From the NCBI GenBank assembly GCA_946481075.1, contig CAMLMC010000001.1:1302001-1366000 (forward strand): a stretch of 64,000 nucleotides of DNA. The letters are read 5' to 3'. Source of the DNA: an uncultured Alphaproteobacteria bacterium. GTDB taxonomy: Bacteria > Pseudomonadota > Alphaproteobacteria > Micavibrionales > Micavibrionaceae. Positions 1 through 9,372 of this stretch are shown here, in pieces. A program made the position numbers and the translations under genes. How positions within the stretch are numbered: the stretch's first letter is position 1; each line of letters begins with the position of its first letter. The notes below the pieces were generated by a model that searched no databases, was not told the origin of the DNA, and saw only the letters and a program-made list of their open reading frames with translations.

Positions 1-771
1 CCGTTCGGATGGTTCGACCATAACGAGCTGGGCAAGCCTGTCGGCATTCTGGCGGGGGCCTCGCTCGTCTTCTTCGCCTATGTCGGATTCGATGCGGTTT
101 CGACCGCCGTGGAGGAAGCCAAAAACCCCAAGCGCGATGTGCCGATCGGGATTATCGGCAGCCTTGTTTTCTGCACGCTGATCTATGTCATTGTCTCTGG
201 TCTTTTGACCGGTGTCCTGCCCTATCCGGAACTGAACGTATCATCCCCGGTCGCCTTCGCCTTACAACAGGTTGGCGTTAATTGGGCTTCCGCGCTTGTT
301 GCCACGGGCGTGATCACCGGCCTGACCACCGTTATGCTGGTCCTTTATTATGCCCTGACCCGCATCATCCTTGCGATGTCGCGCGACGGCCTGATCTCCA
401 GCTTCTTCGAAACGGTAAACGACAAGACCCAAACGCCGGTACGCACCACCGTTTTGTGCGGTATCGTTATGGCCGTGATGGCCGGTTTCGTCCCGCTCGG
501 CGCGCTGGCTGAGCTCGTCAATATCGGCACACTCGCAGCCTTTGTCATGGTATGCGGCGGGGTGATCTTCCTGCGCAAAGCCCACCCCGACATGCCGCGC
601 CCGTTCAAGATGCCGTTTGGCATCGTCCTGCCTGTCCTTGGCGTTCTCTCCTGCGGTGCTTTGATTGCGTTCCTGCCCTATGAAACGCATCTTCGTTTCG
701 TTGGCTGGCTCGCCCTTGGCATGGTTATTTACTTTGTCTACGGAATCCGGCATAGCAAACTGGCAAAATGA
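1..771 (+). CDS. APC-family amino acid permease, 5' end missing
   Basis: The frame is open from base 1, so the N-terminal half lies outside the window. The visible part begins PFGWFDHNELGKPVGILAGA and continues through FFAYVGFDAVSTAVEEAKNP, a stretch typical of cationic amino acid transporters of the APC superfamily (CAT/YfnA type). About five to six hydrophobic membrane segments remain. It ends four bases inside the uppP start (ATGA overlap), which suggests translational coupling. The substrate cannot be told from the sequence. Confidence 0.85.
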   Translation, partial: PFGWFDHNELGKPVGILAGASLVFFAYVGFDAVSTAVEEAKNPKRDVPIGIIGSLVFCTLIYVIVSGLLTGVLPYPELNVSSPVAFALQQVGVNWASALVATGVITGLTTVMLVLYYALTRIILAMSRDGLISSFFETVNDKTQTPVRTTVLCGIVMAVMAGFVPLGALAELVNIGTLAAFVMVCGGVIFLRKAHPDMPRPFKMPFGIVLPVLGVLSCGALIAFLPYETHLRFVGWLALGMVIYFVYGIRHSKLAK

Positions 772-1562
772 TTGATTTTCTGGTTGCCATATTTCTGGGC
801 TTCGTCGAGGGGCTGACAGAATTCCTGCCCGTCTCTTCGACAGGCCACCTGATCCTTCTGACGGAAGGGCTGGACTTCCCCTCGCCGGAAGGCTTTGTCT
901 TCGAGGTTCTGATACAGCTTGGCGCGATCATGGCCGTTGTCGTGCTCTACCGCAAAAAATTCTGGGATACGGCCATCGGTATCACGCACGATCCGGTAGC
1001 GCGGCGCTTTGCCCTCAATATCTTCCTTGGCATGGTACCCGCGCTGGTGCTCGGTTATTTCTTTCACGGCTTTATCAAGAACGTTCTCTATAGCCCCCAT
1101 GTCATCGCCACCACGCTCGTCCTTGGCGGGATCATCATTCTTCTGGTCGACAAACGATTTACCACGCCGAGAACCGAAACCATCGATGATGTAAGCCCCA
1201 AGCAGGCGTTTCTGATCGGTTGTTTCCAGTCCATAGCGCTCATCCCCGGCGTTTCGCGTTCCGGCGCCACGATCATCGGCGCGCTCGGGCTTGGCCTCTC
1301 ACGCAAGGCCGCCGCCGAATTCTCTTTCTTCCTTGCGGTTCCGATCATGATTTGCGCCGTGGTTTATGATGTGTTCAAAAACTGGGAGGGTTTTATCACC
1401 TATCCGCGCATGGACCTCGTCGCCGCAGGCCTTCTCTCCGCGTTCATCACCGCGATGGTCGTTATCAAGGCCGCGATGGCGGTGATCTCCCATTACGGGT
1501 TCACGCCGTTCGCTTATTACCGCATTCTTGTCGGCCTCGCTGCGTTTTTCATATTTTGGTAA
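768..1562 (+). CDS. uppP: Undecaprenyl-diphosphatase UppP (BacA)
   Basis: This integral membrane phosphatase recycles undecaprenyl pyrophosphate to the monophosphate carrier used for peptidoglycan and other surface glycans. The protein has 264 residues, the usual length. Both family signatures are present: EGLTEFLPVSSTGHLIL near residue 15 and PGVSRSGATI near residue 160. Several hydrophobic segments cover the rest. The start overlaps the stop of the upstream permease gene. There is no sign of decay. Confidence 0.95.
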   Translation: MIDFLVAIFLGFVEGLTEFLPVSSTGHLILLTEGLDFPSPEGFVFEVLIQLGAIMAVVVLYRKKFWDTAIGITHDPVARRFALNIFLGMVPALVLGYFFHGFIKNVLYSPHVIATTLVLGGIIILLVDKRFTTPRTETIDDVSPKQAFLIGCFQSIALIPGVSRSGATIIGALGLGLSRKAAAEFSFFLAVPIMICAVVYDVFKNWEGFITYPRMDLVAAGLLSAFITAMVVIKAAMAVISHYGFTPFAYYRILVGLAAFFIFW

Positions 1563-1634
1563 AAAACTGGACAAGGGCGGCGGTGCGGCTTATCCTTTTG
1601 CGCAAGGCACAATTTAATCCCACCCGGTCCCTTT

Positions 1635-3554
1635 ATGAATATACCTCCACAAACCCTCTCCCCGGACACCGACGCGCCAGCCCAAGATAGCCATGGGCAT
1701 TCCGCCAAGAATTTCCGTCTTCTGCTGATAGGCTGTATCGGCGTGGTTTATGGGGATATCGGGACCAGCCCGCTTTACGCCTTCCGCGAGGCCGCAAGTC
1801 ATTTGGGTGGCGGCAAAATCAATCCCGCGGAAATTCTCGGCATTCTTTCCCTCATTGTGTGGGCCATGACGATTATCGTCACGGTCAAATATGTGCTTTT
1901 TCTTTTACGCACCGACAACCGTGGCGAAGGCGGCATTCTTTCGCTTATGGCGCTCGCACAACGCGGCGCATCGAAAAAGGCAGGGATCGTCTTTTTGGCG
2001 GGGATCAGCGGCGCGGCCCTGTTCTTTGGCGAAGCCGCCATTACGCCCGCCATTTCCGTTTTATCGGCGATGGAAGGGCTGCACCTAATTACGCCGGCAC
2101 TCGATAAATACGTTTTGCCATTCACAATCCTGATCCTCGTCATATTGTTCAGCGTCCAGCGCCACGGCACCGGCCATATGGCACGTTTCTTCGGACCCAT
2201 CACCGTTTTCTGGTTTCTCGTGCTCGGCGGGATAGGGCTTTACTGGATTGTCCGTAATCCCATCGTCCTGTTGGCCTTTTCACCACACTATGCGGTAGAG
2301 TTCCTGTTCTCCCATGGATTTCTCTCCTTCGTCGTGCTTGGCTCAGTCTTCCTCGCCGTCACAGGCGCCGAAGCACTCTATGCCGATCTGGGCCATTTCG
2401 GGCGCAAGCCTATTCAATATGCGTGGCTGTTTTTGGTGTTCCCGTGCCTTGCCCTTAATTATCTCGGACAAGGTGCCATGCTCATCAAGGCCGGAACCCC
2501 TATCCCCAACACATTCTTCATGATGTTTCCGGAATGGGCCCTGATCCCTGTTGTCGCTCTGGCGACCATGGCGACCATCATCGCAAGCCAGGCCGTGATT
2601 ACCGGCGCGTTTTCCGTGGCGCGACAAGCCATGCAGCTTGGCCTTTTGCCTCGCCTTGAAGTGCGCCATACATCGGAATCGCACGAAGGGCAGATTTATA
2701 TGCCCAAGATCAATATGATGCTGATGTGGACGGTTTTGCTGCTTTGCCTCATCTTCCAGTCATCCACCAATCTTGCCGCCGCGTATGGTATCTCCATCAC
2801 GGCGACCATGATGCTTTCCTCCATCCTGATTTTTTTCATGATCGCCAAGATATGGAAGAAAGGTTATTTACTGGCAGGACTTATTACCATTCCCTTTTTC
2901 CTTGTCGAAACAGTGTTCTTCTCTTCAAACCTGCTTAAACTTTTCGACGGTGGATTTGTGCCCTTGTTACTGGGGGTCTATATCGTCCTTATGGTCATTA
3001 CGTGGGTCAATGGCACGCGTTACGTAACCATCAAAGCGGCACGGCAGAGCATTTCCATGATCGACCTTGCCGAGATGCTGGAGCGCGATCCACCCGTAAT
3101 CGTCCCCGGCACAGCGATCTTCCTGACCAGCGACCAATCGGTTGCCCCGGAAACAATGATGCAGAATTTGAAACATAACCAGGTTCTGCATGAGAAGAAT
3201 ATCATCCTGACTATTTCCGTGTGCCCCATACCGCGTGTGCCGATTGAGCAGCGGATCGAGGTAGAGTCCATCAATTCCCACATGATGCGCGTGATCGTCA
3301 GTTTCGGTTTCATGGAAACACCGAACGTACCGGCAGCCCTGTATCGCGCGAAAAGTCTGGGATATGATATCGATGTGGAGCACGCGTCATTCTTCCTCGG
3401 CCACCGCAAATTTATCGCCGACCCGCATCACGGCCTTCCGCTATGGCAGGACAGCATCTATATCGCGATGGCCAAAAGCGCGGTTGACGCCACCGATTAT
3501 TTCCGCATTCCGCCCTCGCAGGCCGTGGAGATCGGGACCCGGCAGATTGTCTAA
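1635..3554 (+). CDS. kup: Low-affinity potassium transporter Kup
   Basis: A 639-residue KUP/HAK/KT K+:H+ symporter of the inner membrane, at normal family length. The first membrane helix carries the signature GVVYGDIGTSPLYAFREA, followed by NRGEGGILSLMALAQR and GAEALYADLGHFGRKPI. About twelve hydrophobic segments fill residues 30 to 470, and a soluble C-terminal domain of about 170 residues follows. The likely start is the ATG at 1635, which leaves about 30 variable residues before the first helix. It stands alone between uppP and tamA. Confidence 0.95.
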   Translation: MNIPPQTLSPDTDAPAQDSHGHSAKNFRLLLIGCIGVVYGDIGTSPLYAFREAASHLGGGKINPAEILGILSLIVWAMTIIVTVKYVLFLLRTDNRGEGGILSLMALAQRGASKKAGIVFLAGISGAALFFGEAAITPAISVLSAMEGLHLITPALDKYVLPFTILILVILFSVQRHGTGHMARFFGPITVFWFLVLGGIGLYWIVRNPIVLLAFSPHYAVEFLFSHGFLSFVVLGSVFLAVTGAEALYADLGHFGRKPIQYAWLFLVFPCLALNYLGQGAMLIKAGTPIPNTFFMMFPEWALIPVVALATMATIIASQAVITGAFSVARQAMQLGLLPRLEVRHTSESHEGQIYMPKINMMLMWTVLLLCLIFQSSTNLAAAYGISITATMMLSSILIFFMIAKIWKKGYLLAGLITIPFFLVETVFFSSNLLKLFDGGFVPLLLGVYIVLMVITWVNGTRYVTIKAARQSISMIDLAEMLERDPPVIVPGTAIFLTSDQSVAPETMMQNLKHNQVLHEKNIILTISVCPIPRVPIEQRIEVESINSHMMRVIVSFGFMETPNVPAALYRAKSLGYDIDVEHASFFLGHRKFIADPHHGLPLWQDSIYIAMAKSAVDATDYFRIPPSQAVEIGTRQIV

Positions 3555-3620
3555 GAACGGGCCGCAATTATTTGCCGCTTTAGCCGTTTGTTGGCGGGAC
3601 TATCGTTATAGGGTTCAAGG

Positions 3621-5435
3621 ATGACGACGTTTTCTGCGCCACACGGTATTTTTTCAAGCCTCTGTCTGCCGCTTGCGGGCTGCATGCTTCTTGGCGGGTG
3701 CACGCTTGGTAATATTTTGCGCGGCGGCGTTGAAACCAGCTATACGATGCATGGTTTGGAAAGCGATCAGGAAACACAAGCCTATCTGCAATCCATTCTT
3801 GAAGAGCGGCAGGATGAAAAAACAAAAACATTCGCAGACGATGAAGACCCCGCGTTGCGTGCACGGCAGGAGGAGTATCTAGAACAGACGGTGCGCGCCG
3901 ATCTTTTAAAAGCCCTGCATGCAAAAGGATATTACAGCGCCGAGATCAAGTTTATCGATGGGCAGAAATCCCTGAACGGCCGGTACGACATCACTTATGG
4001 CCCGCAATATACAATTTCGGGCCTATCTGTCGCCCCAGAATTATATCTGGAATCACTGCCTCGCGGGGCGCCATCGACCGGAGATATTTTGGATGCAGGG
4101 AAAATTCTGGTCTCGCAAGCCGAACTTCAAAGGAATATAGGCAAAGACCGTTGTTATTTTTTCCTGTCCGTCAACAACCGCGTCAAACTGGACAAAAGGC
4201 GTCACACGGGCATGGTTGATTTTGTCGTCGATGCTGGCCGCGAGGGACATTTCGGTGAGGTAGCATTTACAGGAAGTCAAACCGTCAGGCCGTCTTATCT
4301 GCGCCGCCTTCTCCCGTGGAAGGAGAACGATTGTTTCCGCCGGGACAAATTGGAAAGTTATAAAACCACGCTGTTGCAAAGCGGGCTTTTTGCGCAGGCC
4401 GATATAATCCTGCCTCCGGATGGGCCGCGGGAAGACGGATCCGTGCCAATCACCGTCAACCTGAAGGAACGCGCGCACCGCACGATCAGCGCAGGTCTGA
4501 CGTACTATTCAGATGAAGGGCCGGGCGGTGTTTTGGGATGGGAGCATCGCAATTTTTTCGGGGCGGCTGAGAGATTGAAGGCGGAGCTGAACATCTCTCA
4601 ACTCAAACAAAGTATTGGCGCAGACTTTAACAAGCCTTATTTCATGCGTGATGACCAGACATTGTCCCTCAACACCGAACTGCGCCGTCAGGACACCGAC
4701 GCGTTCGAAGAATACGCATATGATGCAGGCGGATCCGTTTCGCGCAAATTCGGAAAACATTTATCTGGTTCTACCGGCATAAAGGCCTCTATCCTGCGGA
4801 TCAACGATCACACGTTGAACACAACGGAAACTTACGGCCTTTTATCCGCGCCGCAAACCCTGTCCTATGATACGCGTGACGACAATCTGGATCCGAAAAA
4901 AGGAATCAACCTTTCCCTACTGGGCCAGCCGTTCTTCGATATTCTCGGGCAGGCCGATCCCTTCTTTAAATTGCAGGCAAGCGGCAGCGGTTACATATCC
5001 TTCGGCGCTGGCAATAAAGTCACGCTTGCAACCAAAGCCAGTATCGGCACTATTCAAGGCGCAGATATCGATGCTATTCCCGCAACAGAGCGTTTCTACG
5101 CGGGCGGCGGCGGATCGGTGCGGGGGTATGGTTATCAGGAAGTCGGCCCGGAAGTGAACGGGGAACCAAGCGGCGGCGCATCACTTGCCACCCTCTCCTT
5201 TGAACTGCGTACGAAATTCACCGAAAAATTTGGCGGGGTTGCGTTCATCGACGCCGGTAGCGTCACCGAAGAAAGCGAGCCAGATTTTAGCAATATGGCG
5301 GTCGGCGCGGGGATCGGGGTACGCTATTACACATCCTTCGGACCGGTGCGGTTTGACATTGCGACGCCGCTAACCCAGAAAGACAATCTAGACCAGAATT
5401 ACCAGTTCTACATTAGTATCGGGCAGGCATTCTGA
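3621..5435 (+). CDS. tamA: TamA-like outer membrane assembly factor (BamA/Omp85 family)
   Basis: A 604-residue protein with periplasmic POTRA repeats (about residues 80 to 280) and a C-terminal Omp85 beta-barrel. The barrel holds a VRGYGYQEVGP motif, the conserved Omp85 loop 6 V/IRG motif, and the C-terminus ends in phenylalanine (SIGQAF), as expected for an outer membrane protein. With TamB it forms the translocation and assembly module, which links the inner membrane to the outer membrane. The N-terminus reads GCMLLGGCTLGNIL, a lipobox-like LGGC, so the protein may be lipidated, which is unusual for this family. The last base overlaps the tamB start, so the two are coupled. Confidence 0.9.
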   Translation: MTTFSAPHGIFSSLCLPLAGCMLLGGCTLGNILRGGVETSYTMHGLESDQETQAYLQSILEERQDEKTKTFADDEDPALRARQEEYLEQTVRADLLKALHAKGYYSAEIKFIDGQKSLNGRYDITYGPQYTISGLSVAPELYLESLPRGAPSTGDILDAGKILVSQAELQRNIGKDRCYFFLSVNNRVKLDKRRHTGMVDFVVDAGREGHFGEVAFTGSQTVRPSYLRRLLPWKENDCFRRDKLESYKTTLLQSGLFAQADIILPPDGPREDGSVPITVNLKERAHRTISAGLTYYSDEGPGGVLGWEHRNFFGAAERLKAELNISQLKQSIGADFNKPYFMRDDQTLSLNTELRRQDTDAFEEYAYDAGGSVSRKFGKHLSGSTGIKASILRINDHTLNTTETYGLLSAPQTLSYDTRDDNLDPKKGINLSLLGQPFFDILGQADPFFKLQASGSGYISFGAGNKVTLATKASIGTIQGADIDAIPATERFYAGGGGSVRGYGYQEVGPEVNGEPSGGASLATLSFELRTKFTEKFGGVAFIDAGSVTEESEPDFSNMAVGAGIGVRYYTSFGPVRFDIATPLTQKDNLDQNYQFYISIGQAF

Positions 5436-8400
5436 TGGTTTCTTTACTACAAAAATCAGCAACAGTTATCGTACAGGGACTTCTTTCTCTCTGCGCGCTG
5501 CTCTTTATCGGCCTGATTGTGATTCAGTTGACACTCGTGATAGGCATCAATGCCATCAGTGCGGGTGCCGGCACAGATTTCATAGCCGGCAAAATCAACC
5601 AAGCCCTCGCGCCAAGCGGATATGATGTTGCATTCGATGGATTATATTACGACCCCGTACGGGGAATTTCCATCCATAACCTCAGCATTTCAGACAATCG
5701 GGGACAGTTCCTGACGATGGATCGTTTCTCGCTCGCGGCGTCTTTCCTGCTCAGCCCGCTTCAAACAGTGGAACTGTCTGCCAGAGGCGGAACACTGACA
5801 CTGGAGCGCATTCCAGTAACGCAGGATACCGAAGAATCTGAGATATCAGAACCAATCACGCCTTTCGCGGCACCGGATATTTTCTTTCGCAAAATTATCC
5901 TGACCGATCTATCGTTCGATAGGGTTGTTCTCGGCAAAGACGTTGCCGGAAGCGTCTATGAATTATCGCCGTCATTATATGCATCGATAACTTTGCAAGA
6001 TGACATGACGCTATCGGCCACACTCAGGCCCGGCCTGCCGCAACTGGCGCAAAATTTGGATTCGCCGCAAGCGATAGTCATGGACGCCGTATTCACGCCC
6101 GCAACACTCGCCTTCAGTTTGAATGAATTTTCCATTCTGGCAAAGAATTATTCTCTGACCGCGCGTGGAGACGGTGCGCTTGGCGAAAATGGGGTGGTCA
6201 GCCTTGCTACGCAAGTTCGGCATAATGATCTGTCAATTCTGAGTGCCGATGCCATCCGGTCGGCCTCGGCCGATGTGCGGATCAAGGGGCCACTTTCGGG
6301 TCCGGCGTTGAACATTGCCGCAGATATTGTAACGGGATCTTTGAAAGAGCGCGGCCTGTCCGACATCAAGGTTTCTTTGGCAACAGAGAATATAAACCAA
6401 GGCATAGCGGGCGATGCCCGCATCGAAACCACCTATAAGGACGACCCTATCACAGTCGACGCTTTTCTTTCCTATGATGCGCCCGCCTTGCGCATTACCG
6501 ACCTGGAAGGTAGCGCACCAGATATTATTTTAAACGGCGATGGCATATTTTCAACCGACACGGCTTTGTTCGATGGCTCCCTCACTATCGATGCAAAGAA
6601 CCTCGCCCGTTATAGCGAGCTTGCAGGGGTAACGCTCGGCGGCTCCCTCACGGCCGAAGCATCCTTCAAGCCATCCAATGCAAGCGCACAATCAGCGGAT
6701 ATCAAGGCCACGATTGCGAAAGGTGTTGCAGGAATGATCAGCGTTCGTGATCTCTCGGCGCAGGCATTCATCGCGGCCCTTTCCAACCCATGGCCGCAAT
6801 CGGCCAAGATTGATGCATCTGCGATAGAAATTTCGGATAAAATCACTCTTAAAAAACTATCCGCCACGATAACGGAAGGCGAAAGCGAAAACTATAGATT
6901 GGCATTAAACGGGGACGGCGCGGTTCCCATACCCGTATCTTTCGATGGCAGCGCCGATTTTTCGGACCTGACGAAACCCGTCCCCGACATAATGGATATT
7001 GCATTCAATATCAAACAAGGTGCTTCGACCATCAGGCTTGGGGGGGACTTTACTACAGAGGCCGTCAATCTCACTTTCTCCACGAAAAATCTCCGCGGGC
7101 AGGATATTCCGGCGCAATTGCCTTCGCAACTGAGCGATCTACGCATCGATCTTGACGCCGCGATGACCGGCACACCGGCGCAGCCGAGAACGGAATTGAA
7201 TGCCAAACTGCGCGGCCTCGGCCAAGGAACCTATCAAAGCGCATCGATTGATATAAAGGCCTATCATGACGGACAGGCACTCACCGCCACTATCACGGGT
7301 CAAGGAACGGGCATTCGCAAATTGGCTGCGGATGTTTCCACGCCGATGGAATTATCACTGCTGCCTTTCGTTTTTGCACTGGATCAATCATCGCCTGTGA
7401 ATGGAACGATGACGGCAGATATCGATCTTTCTGCGTTTGCGCCATTACTTTTACCGCCCACACAGGATCTATCCGGCACGTTAACCGCAAATGGAACGAT
7501 AGAGGGGACCATCGGCAATCCCGCGCCAGTTGCGGATATTCGTTTGACAGACGCATCATTCGAAGATGTAGAAAACGGCATCCTGATTGCCAATCTTTCG
7601 GCAGGCGCCAGCGTAAACCGCGATATCCTGACGCTTTCTTCGCTTTCCGGAACGGATGGAGAGAGTGGCGTTATTTCCGGCGGCGGTACAATGTCCTTTA
7701 ACCAGGGAACGACCGATCTTAATGTGCGTTTGAAGAATTTCCATGTTCCACGCACCACGATTGCAGATGGAAGGATTGATGCCAACATCGAACTTGCCGG
7801 TATGGCGGATGGGCTGATGCTTTCAGGGTCCGCCGACATCCTCCAGATGGACATCACTATCCCGGAAACCTTTTCCAGCAATATCCCGCAACTGAACATC
7901 GTCGAGGATAAGGAAGACGGAGGGACGGGGCTTCTCGATGAACTCACCCTCGATATAGACATCAATGCAAACAATCAGTTCTTTGTACGTGGATGGGGAC
8001 TCGATGCGGAATTCGAAGGTAATATCGCGGTAACCGGTACGGCATCCGTCCCGCAACTGAATGGCACGTTGTCTTCGCGCCGCGGACGATATGAAGAATT
8101 CGGAAAACGTTTTACCCTTATAAGGGGCAATCTTCGTTTTCAGGGCGATGTGCCCCCCTCACCCTATCTCGATATAGAGGCCACCACACCGGCAGGCGAT
8201 GTTACCGGATCGATTATATTGGCCGGACCTGTAATGGACCCGTCAATTACATTTTCCTCTACTCCCTCGCTTCCAGAGGACGAGGTTCTATCGCGCATTT
8301 TGTTCGGAAAGGATTCAGCGCGGATATCCGCATTTCAGGCCGTGCAGCTCACGCAAACTATCAGACGTTTTTCCGGTGAAGGCGGCAGCGGGTTCGACCC

Positions 8401-8650
8401 GCTTGGGGTCCTGCGAGATGCCACAGGCTTTGATGATATCTCTGTCGATATGGATGAAAGCGGCGGCGCGAATGTGAATGTCGGAAAATATCTGACCGAC
8501 AATGTCTATCTGGAACTGGGCCGCGGCAAGGCCGAGAATTCCGGAGAGGCCACCATCCAGATAGAGGTTACGCCGTCGATCAATATTGAAAGCGAGATAG
8601 GACAGGACGCGCAGGGCGGCGGCGGTATCTTCTGGAAGCGCGATTACTAA
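5435..8650 (+). CDS. tamB: TamB, translocation and assembly module inner-membrane subunit
   Basis: A 1071-residue AsmA-like protein. One N-terminal membrane anchor (about residues 12 to 38, LLSLCALLFIGLIVIQLTLV) is followed by a very long periplasmic beta-rich region and the conserved C-terminal TamB (DUF490) domain, seen in GRYEEFGKRFTLIRGNLRF and DEVLSRILFGKDSARISAFQ. Such proteins form a beta-taco groove thought to carry lipids or outer membrane proteins toward TamA. The gene begins on the last base of tamA. Its length is in the usual range for alphaproteobacteria, and no terminator is visible directly after it. Confidence 0.93.
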   Translation: MVSLLQKSATVIVQGLLSLCALLFIGLIVIQLTLVIGINAISAGAGTDFIAGKINQALAPSGYDVAFDGLYYDPVRGISIHNLSISDNRGQFLTMDRFSLAASFLLSPLQTVELSARGGTLTLERIPVTQDTEESEISEPITPFAAPDIFFRKIILTDLSFDRVVLGKDVAGSVYELSPSLYASITLQDDMTLSATLRPGLPQLAQNLDSPQAIVMDAVFTPATLAFSLNEFSILAKNYSLTARGDGALGENGVVSLATQVRHNDLSILSADAIRSASADVRIKGPLSGPALNIAADIVTGSLKERGLSDIKVSLATENINQGIAGDARIETTYKDDPITVDAFLSYDAPALRITDLEGSAPDIILNGDGIFSTDTALFDGSLTIDAKNLARYSELAGVTLGGSLTAEASFKPSNASAQSADIKATIAKGVAGMISVRDLSAQAFIAALSNPWPQSAKIDASAIEISDKITLKKLSATITEGESENYRLALNGDGAVPIPVSFDGSADFSDLTKPVPDIMDIAFNIKQGASTIRLGGDFTTEAVNLTFSTKNLRGQDIPAQLPSQLSDLRIDLDAAMTGTPAQPRTELNAKLRGLGQGTYQSASIDIKAYHDGQALTATITGQGTGIRKLAADVSTPMELSLLPFVFALDQSSPVNGTMTADIDLSAFAPLLLPPTQDLSGTLTANGTIEGTIGNPAPVADIRLTDASFEDVENGILIANLSAGASVNRDILTLSSLSGTDGESGVISGGGTMSFNQGTTDLNVRLKNFHVPRTTIADGRIDANIELAGMADGLMLSGSADILQMDITIPETFSSNIPQLNIVEDKEDGGTGLLDELTLDIDINANNQFFVRGWGLDAEFEGNIAVTGTASVPQLNGTLSSRRGRYEEFGKRFTLIRGNLRFQGDVPPSPYLDIEATTPAGDVTGSIILAGPVMDPSITFSSTPSLPEDEVLSRILFGKDSARISAFQAVQLTQTIRRFSGEGGSGFDPLGVLRDATGFDDISVDMDESGGANVNVGKYLTDNVYLELGRGKAENSGEATIQIEVTPSINIESEIGQDAQGGGGIFWKRDY

Positions 8651-8673
8651 CGTTCCATACCACCGCCGCACTG

Positions 8674-9285
8674 TTACGCGTTTTGATCCAGCCATCCCTT
8701 GATATCGGTAAAGTCTGACTGAACCAACCCATGGCCTGCGGGTTTCATCCGGTGCGTTATATTGGCGCCGGAATCTTCGAACAGTGCGGCAAGACGGGCC
8801 GCATTATCCGCAGGAATAATCGGGTCCATTAGGCCGGACAGCATCAGGATGCGCTTGCCCGATAAATCCGGCAAACCCTCTGGCTCGAAAGGAACCATGG
8901 CACGGAGCAATATGGCCCCGTCCAAAGCCGCCGGCTGACTGAAAAGCAAACTCGCCGCTATATTCGCCCCGTTCGAAAAGCCCAGCGCGTAAAGAGGCTG
9001 GGTCACCCCGTATTCTCCCCTCGCCTCTTTTATGAAGGCGGCAAGTTCATCGGTGCGGAATTTCAGGTCCTCCAGATCGAACACACCTTCGGACAGGCGC
9101 CGGAAAAAACGCGGCATGCCGTTTTCCAAAACTTTGCCGCGCACCGATAGAATGGCAGAGCCAGGAGCAACGGCCTGCCCCAGTTCAACGAGGTCATGTT
9201 CGTCGCCGCCCGTGCCATGAAGCAACAAAAGCGCAGGCAGATTGGAATCACCTTTTACATAGATGTGTTTGAAATCGGTTTTCAT
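8674..9285 (-). CDS. Carboxylesterase/phospholipase-family alpha/beta hydrolase (MhqD/YpfH-like)
   Basis: A compact 203-residue alpha/beta hydrolase. The oxyanion region is LLLLHGTGGDEHD, the nucleophile elbow is LGFSNGANIA (serine within G-F-S-N-G), the likely acid is in LSGLMDPIIPADNA, and the catalytic histidine is in AGHGL. It has no signal peptide, so it should be cytoplasmic. The upstream gene on the same strand encodes a ring-cleaving dioxygenase-like glyoxalase protein. That pairing occurs in the mhq genes of Firmicutes, which handle quinone stress. The role here is inferred from that pairing; the substrate is unknown. Confidence 0.8.
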   Translation of the reverse strand: MKTDFKHIYVKGDSNLPALLLLHGTGGDEHDLVELGQAVAPGSAILSVRGKVLENGMPRFFRRLSEGVFDLEDLKFRTDELAAFIKEARGEYGVTQPLYALGFSNGANIAASLLFSQPAALDGAILLRAMVPFEPEGLPDLSGKRILMLSGLMDPIIPADNAARLAALFEDSGANITHRMKPAGHGLVQSDFTDIKGWLDQNA

Positions 9286-9303
9286 ATCAGATTCCCCTAG
9301 TGC

Positions 9304-9364
9304 ACTGTCATCCTGAGCGAGAGCGAAGGATCTCCGAGATTCTTCGGCTTCGCCTCAGAATGAC
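9304..9364. repeat. REP-like long imperfect palindrome
   Basis: The outer arms CTGTCATCCTGAG and CTCAGAATGACAG are inverted repeats with one mismatch, and the inner arms also pair imperfectly, so the whole 61 bases can fold into one long hairpin. This type of TGTCATYCTGAG palindrome is a dispersed intergenic repeat in many bacteria. It lies between two minus-strand genes and could act as an mRNA-stabilising or terminating hairpin. Confidence 0.7.
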
Positions 9365-9372
9365 AGCCTACT

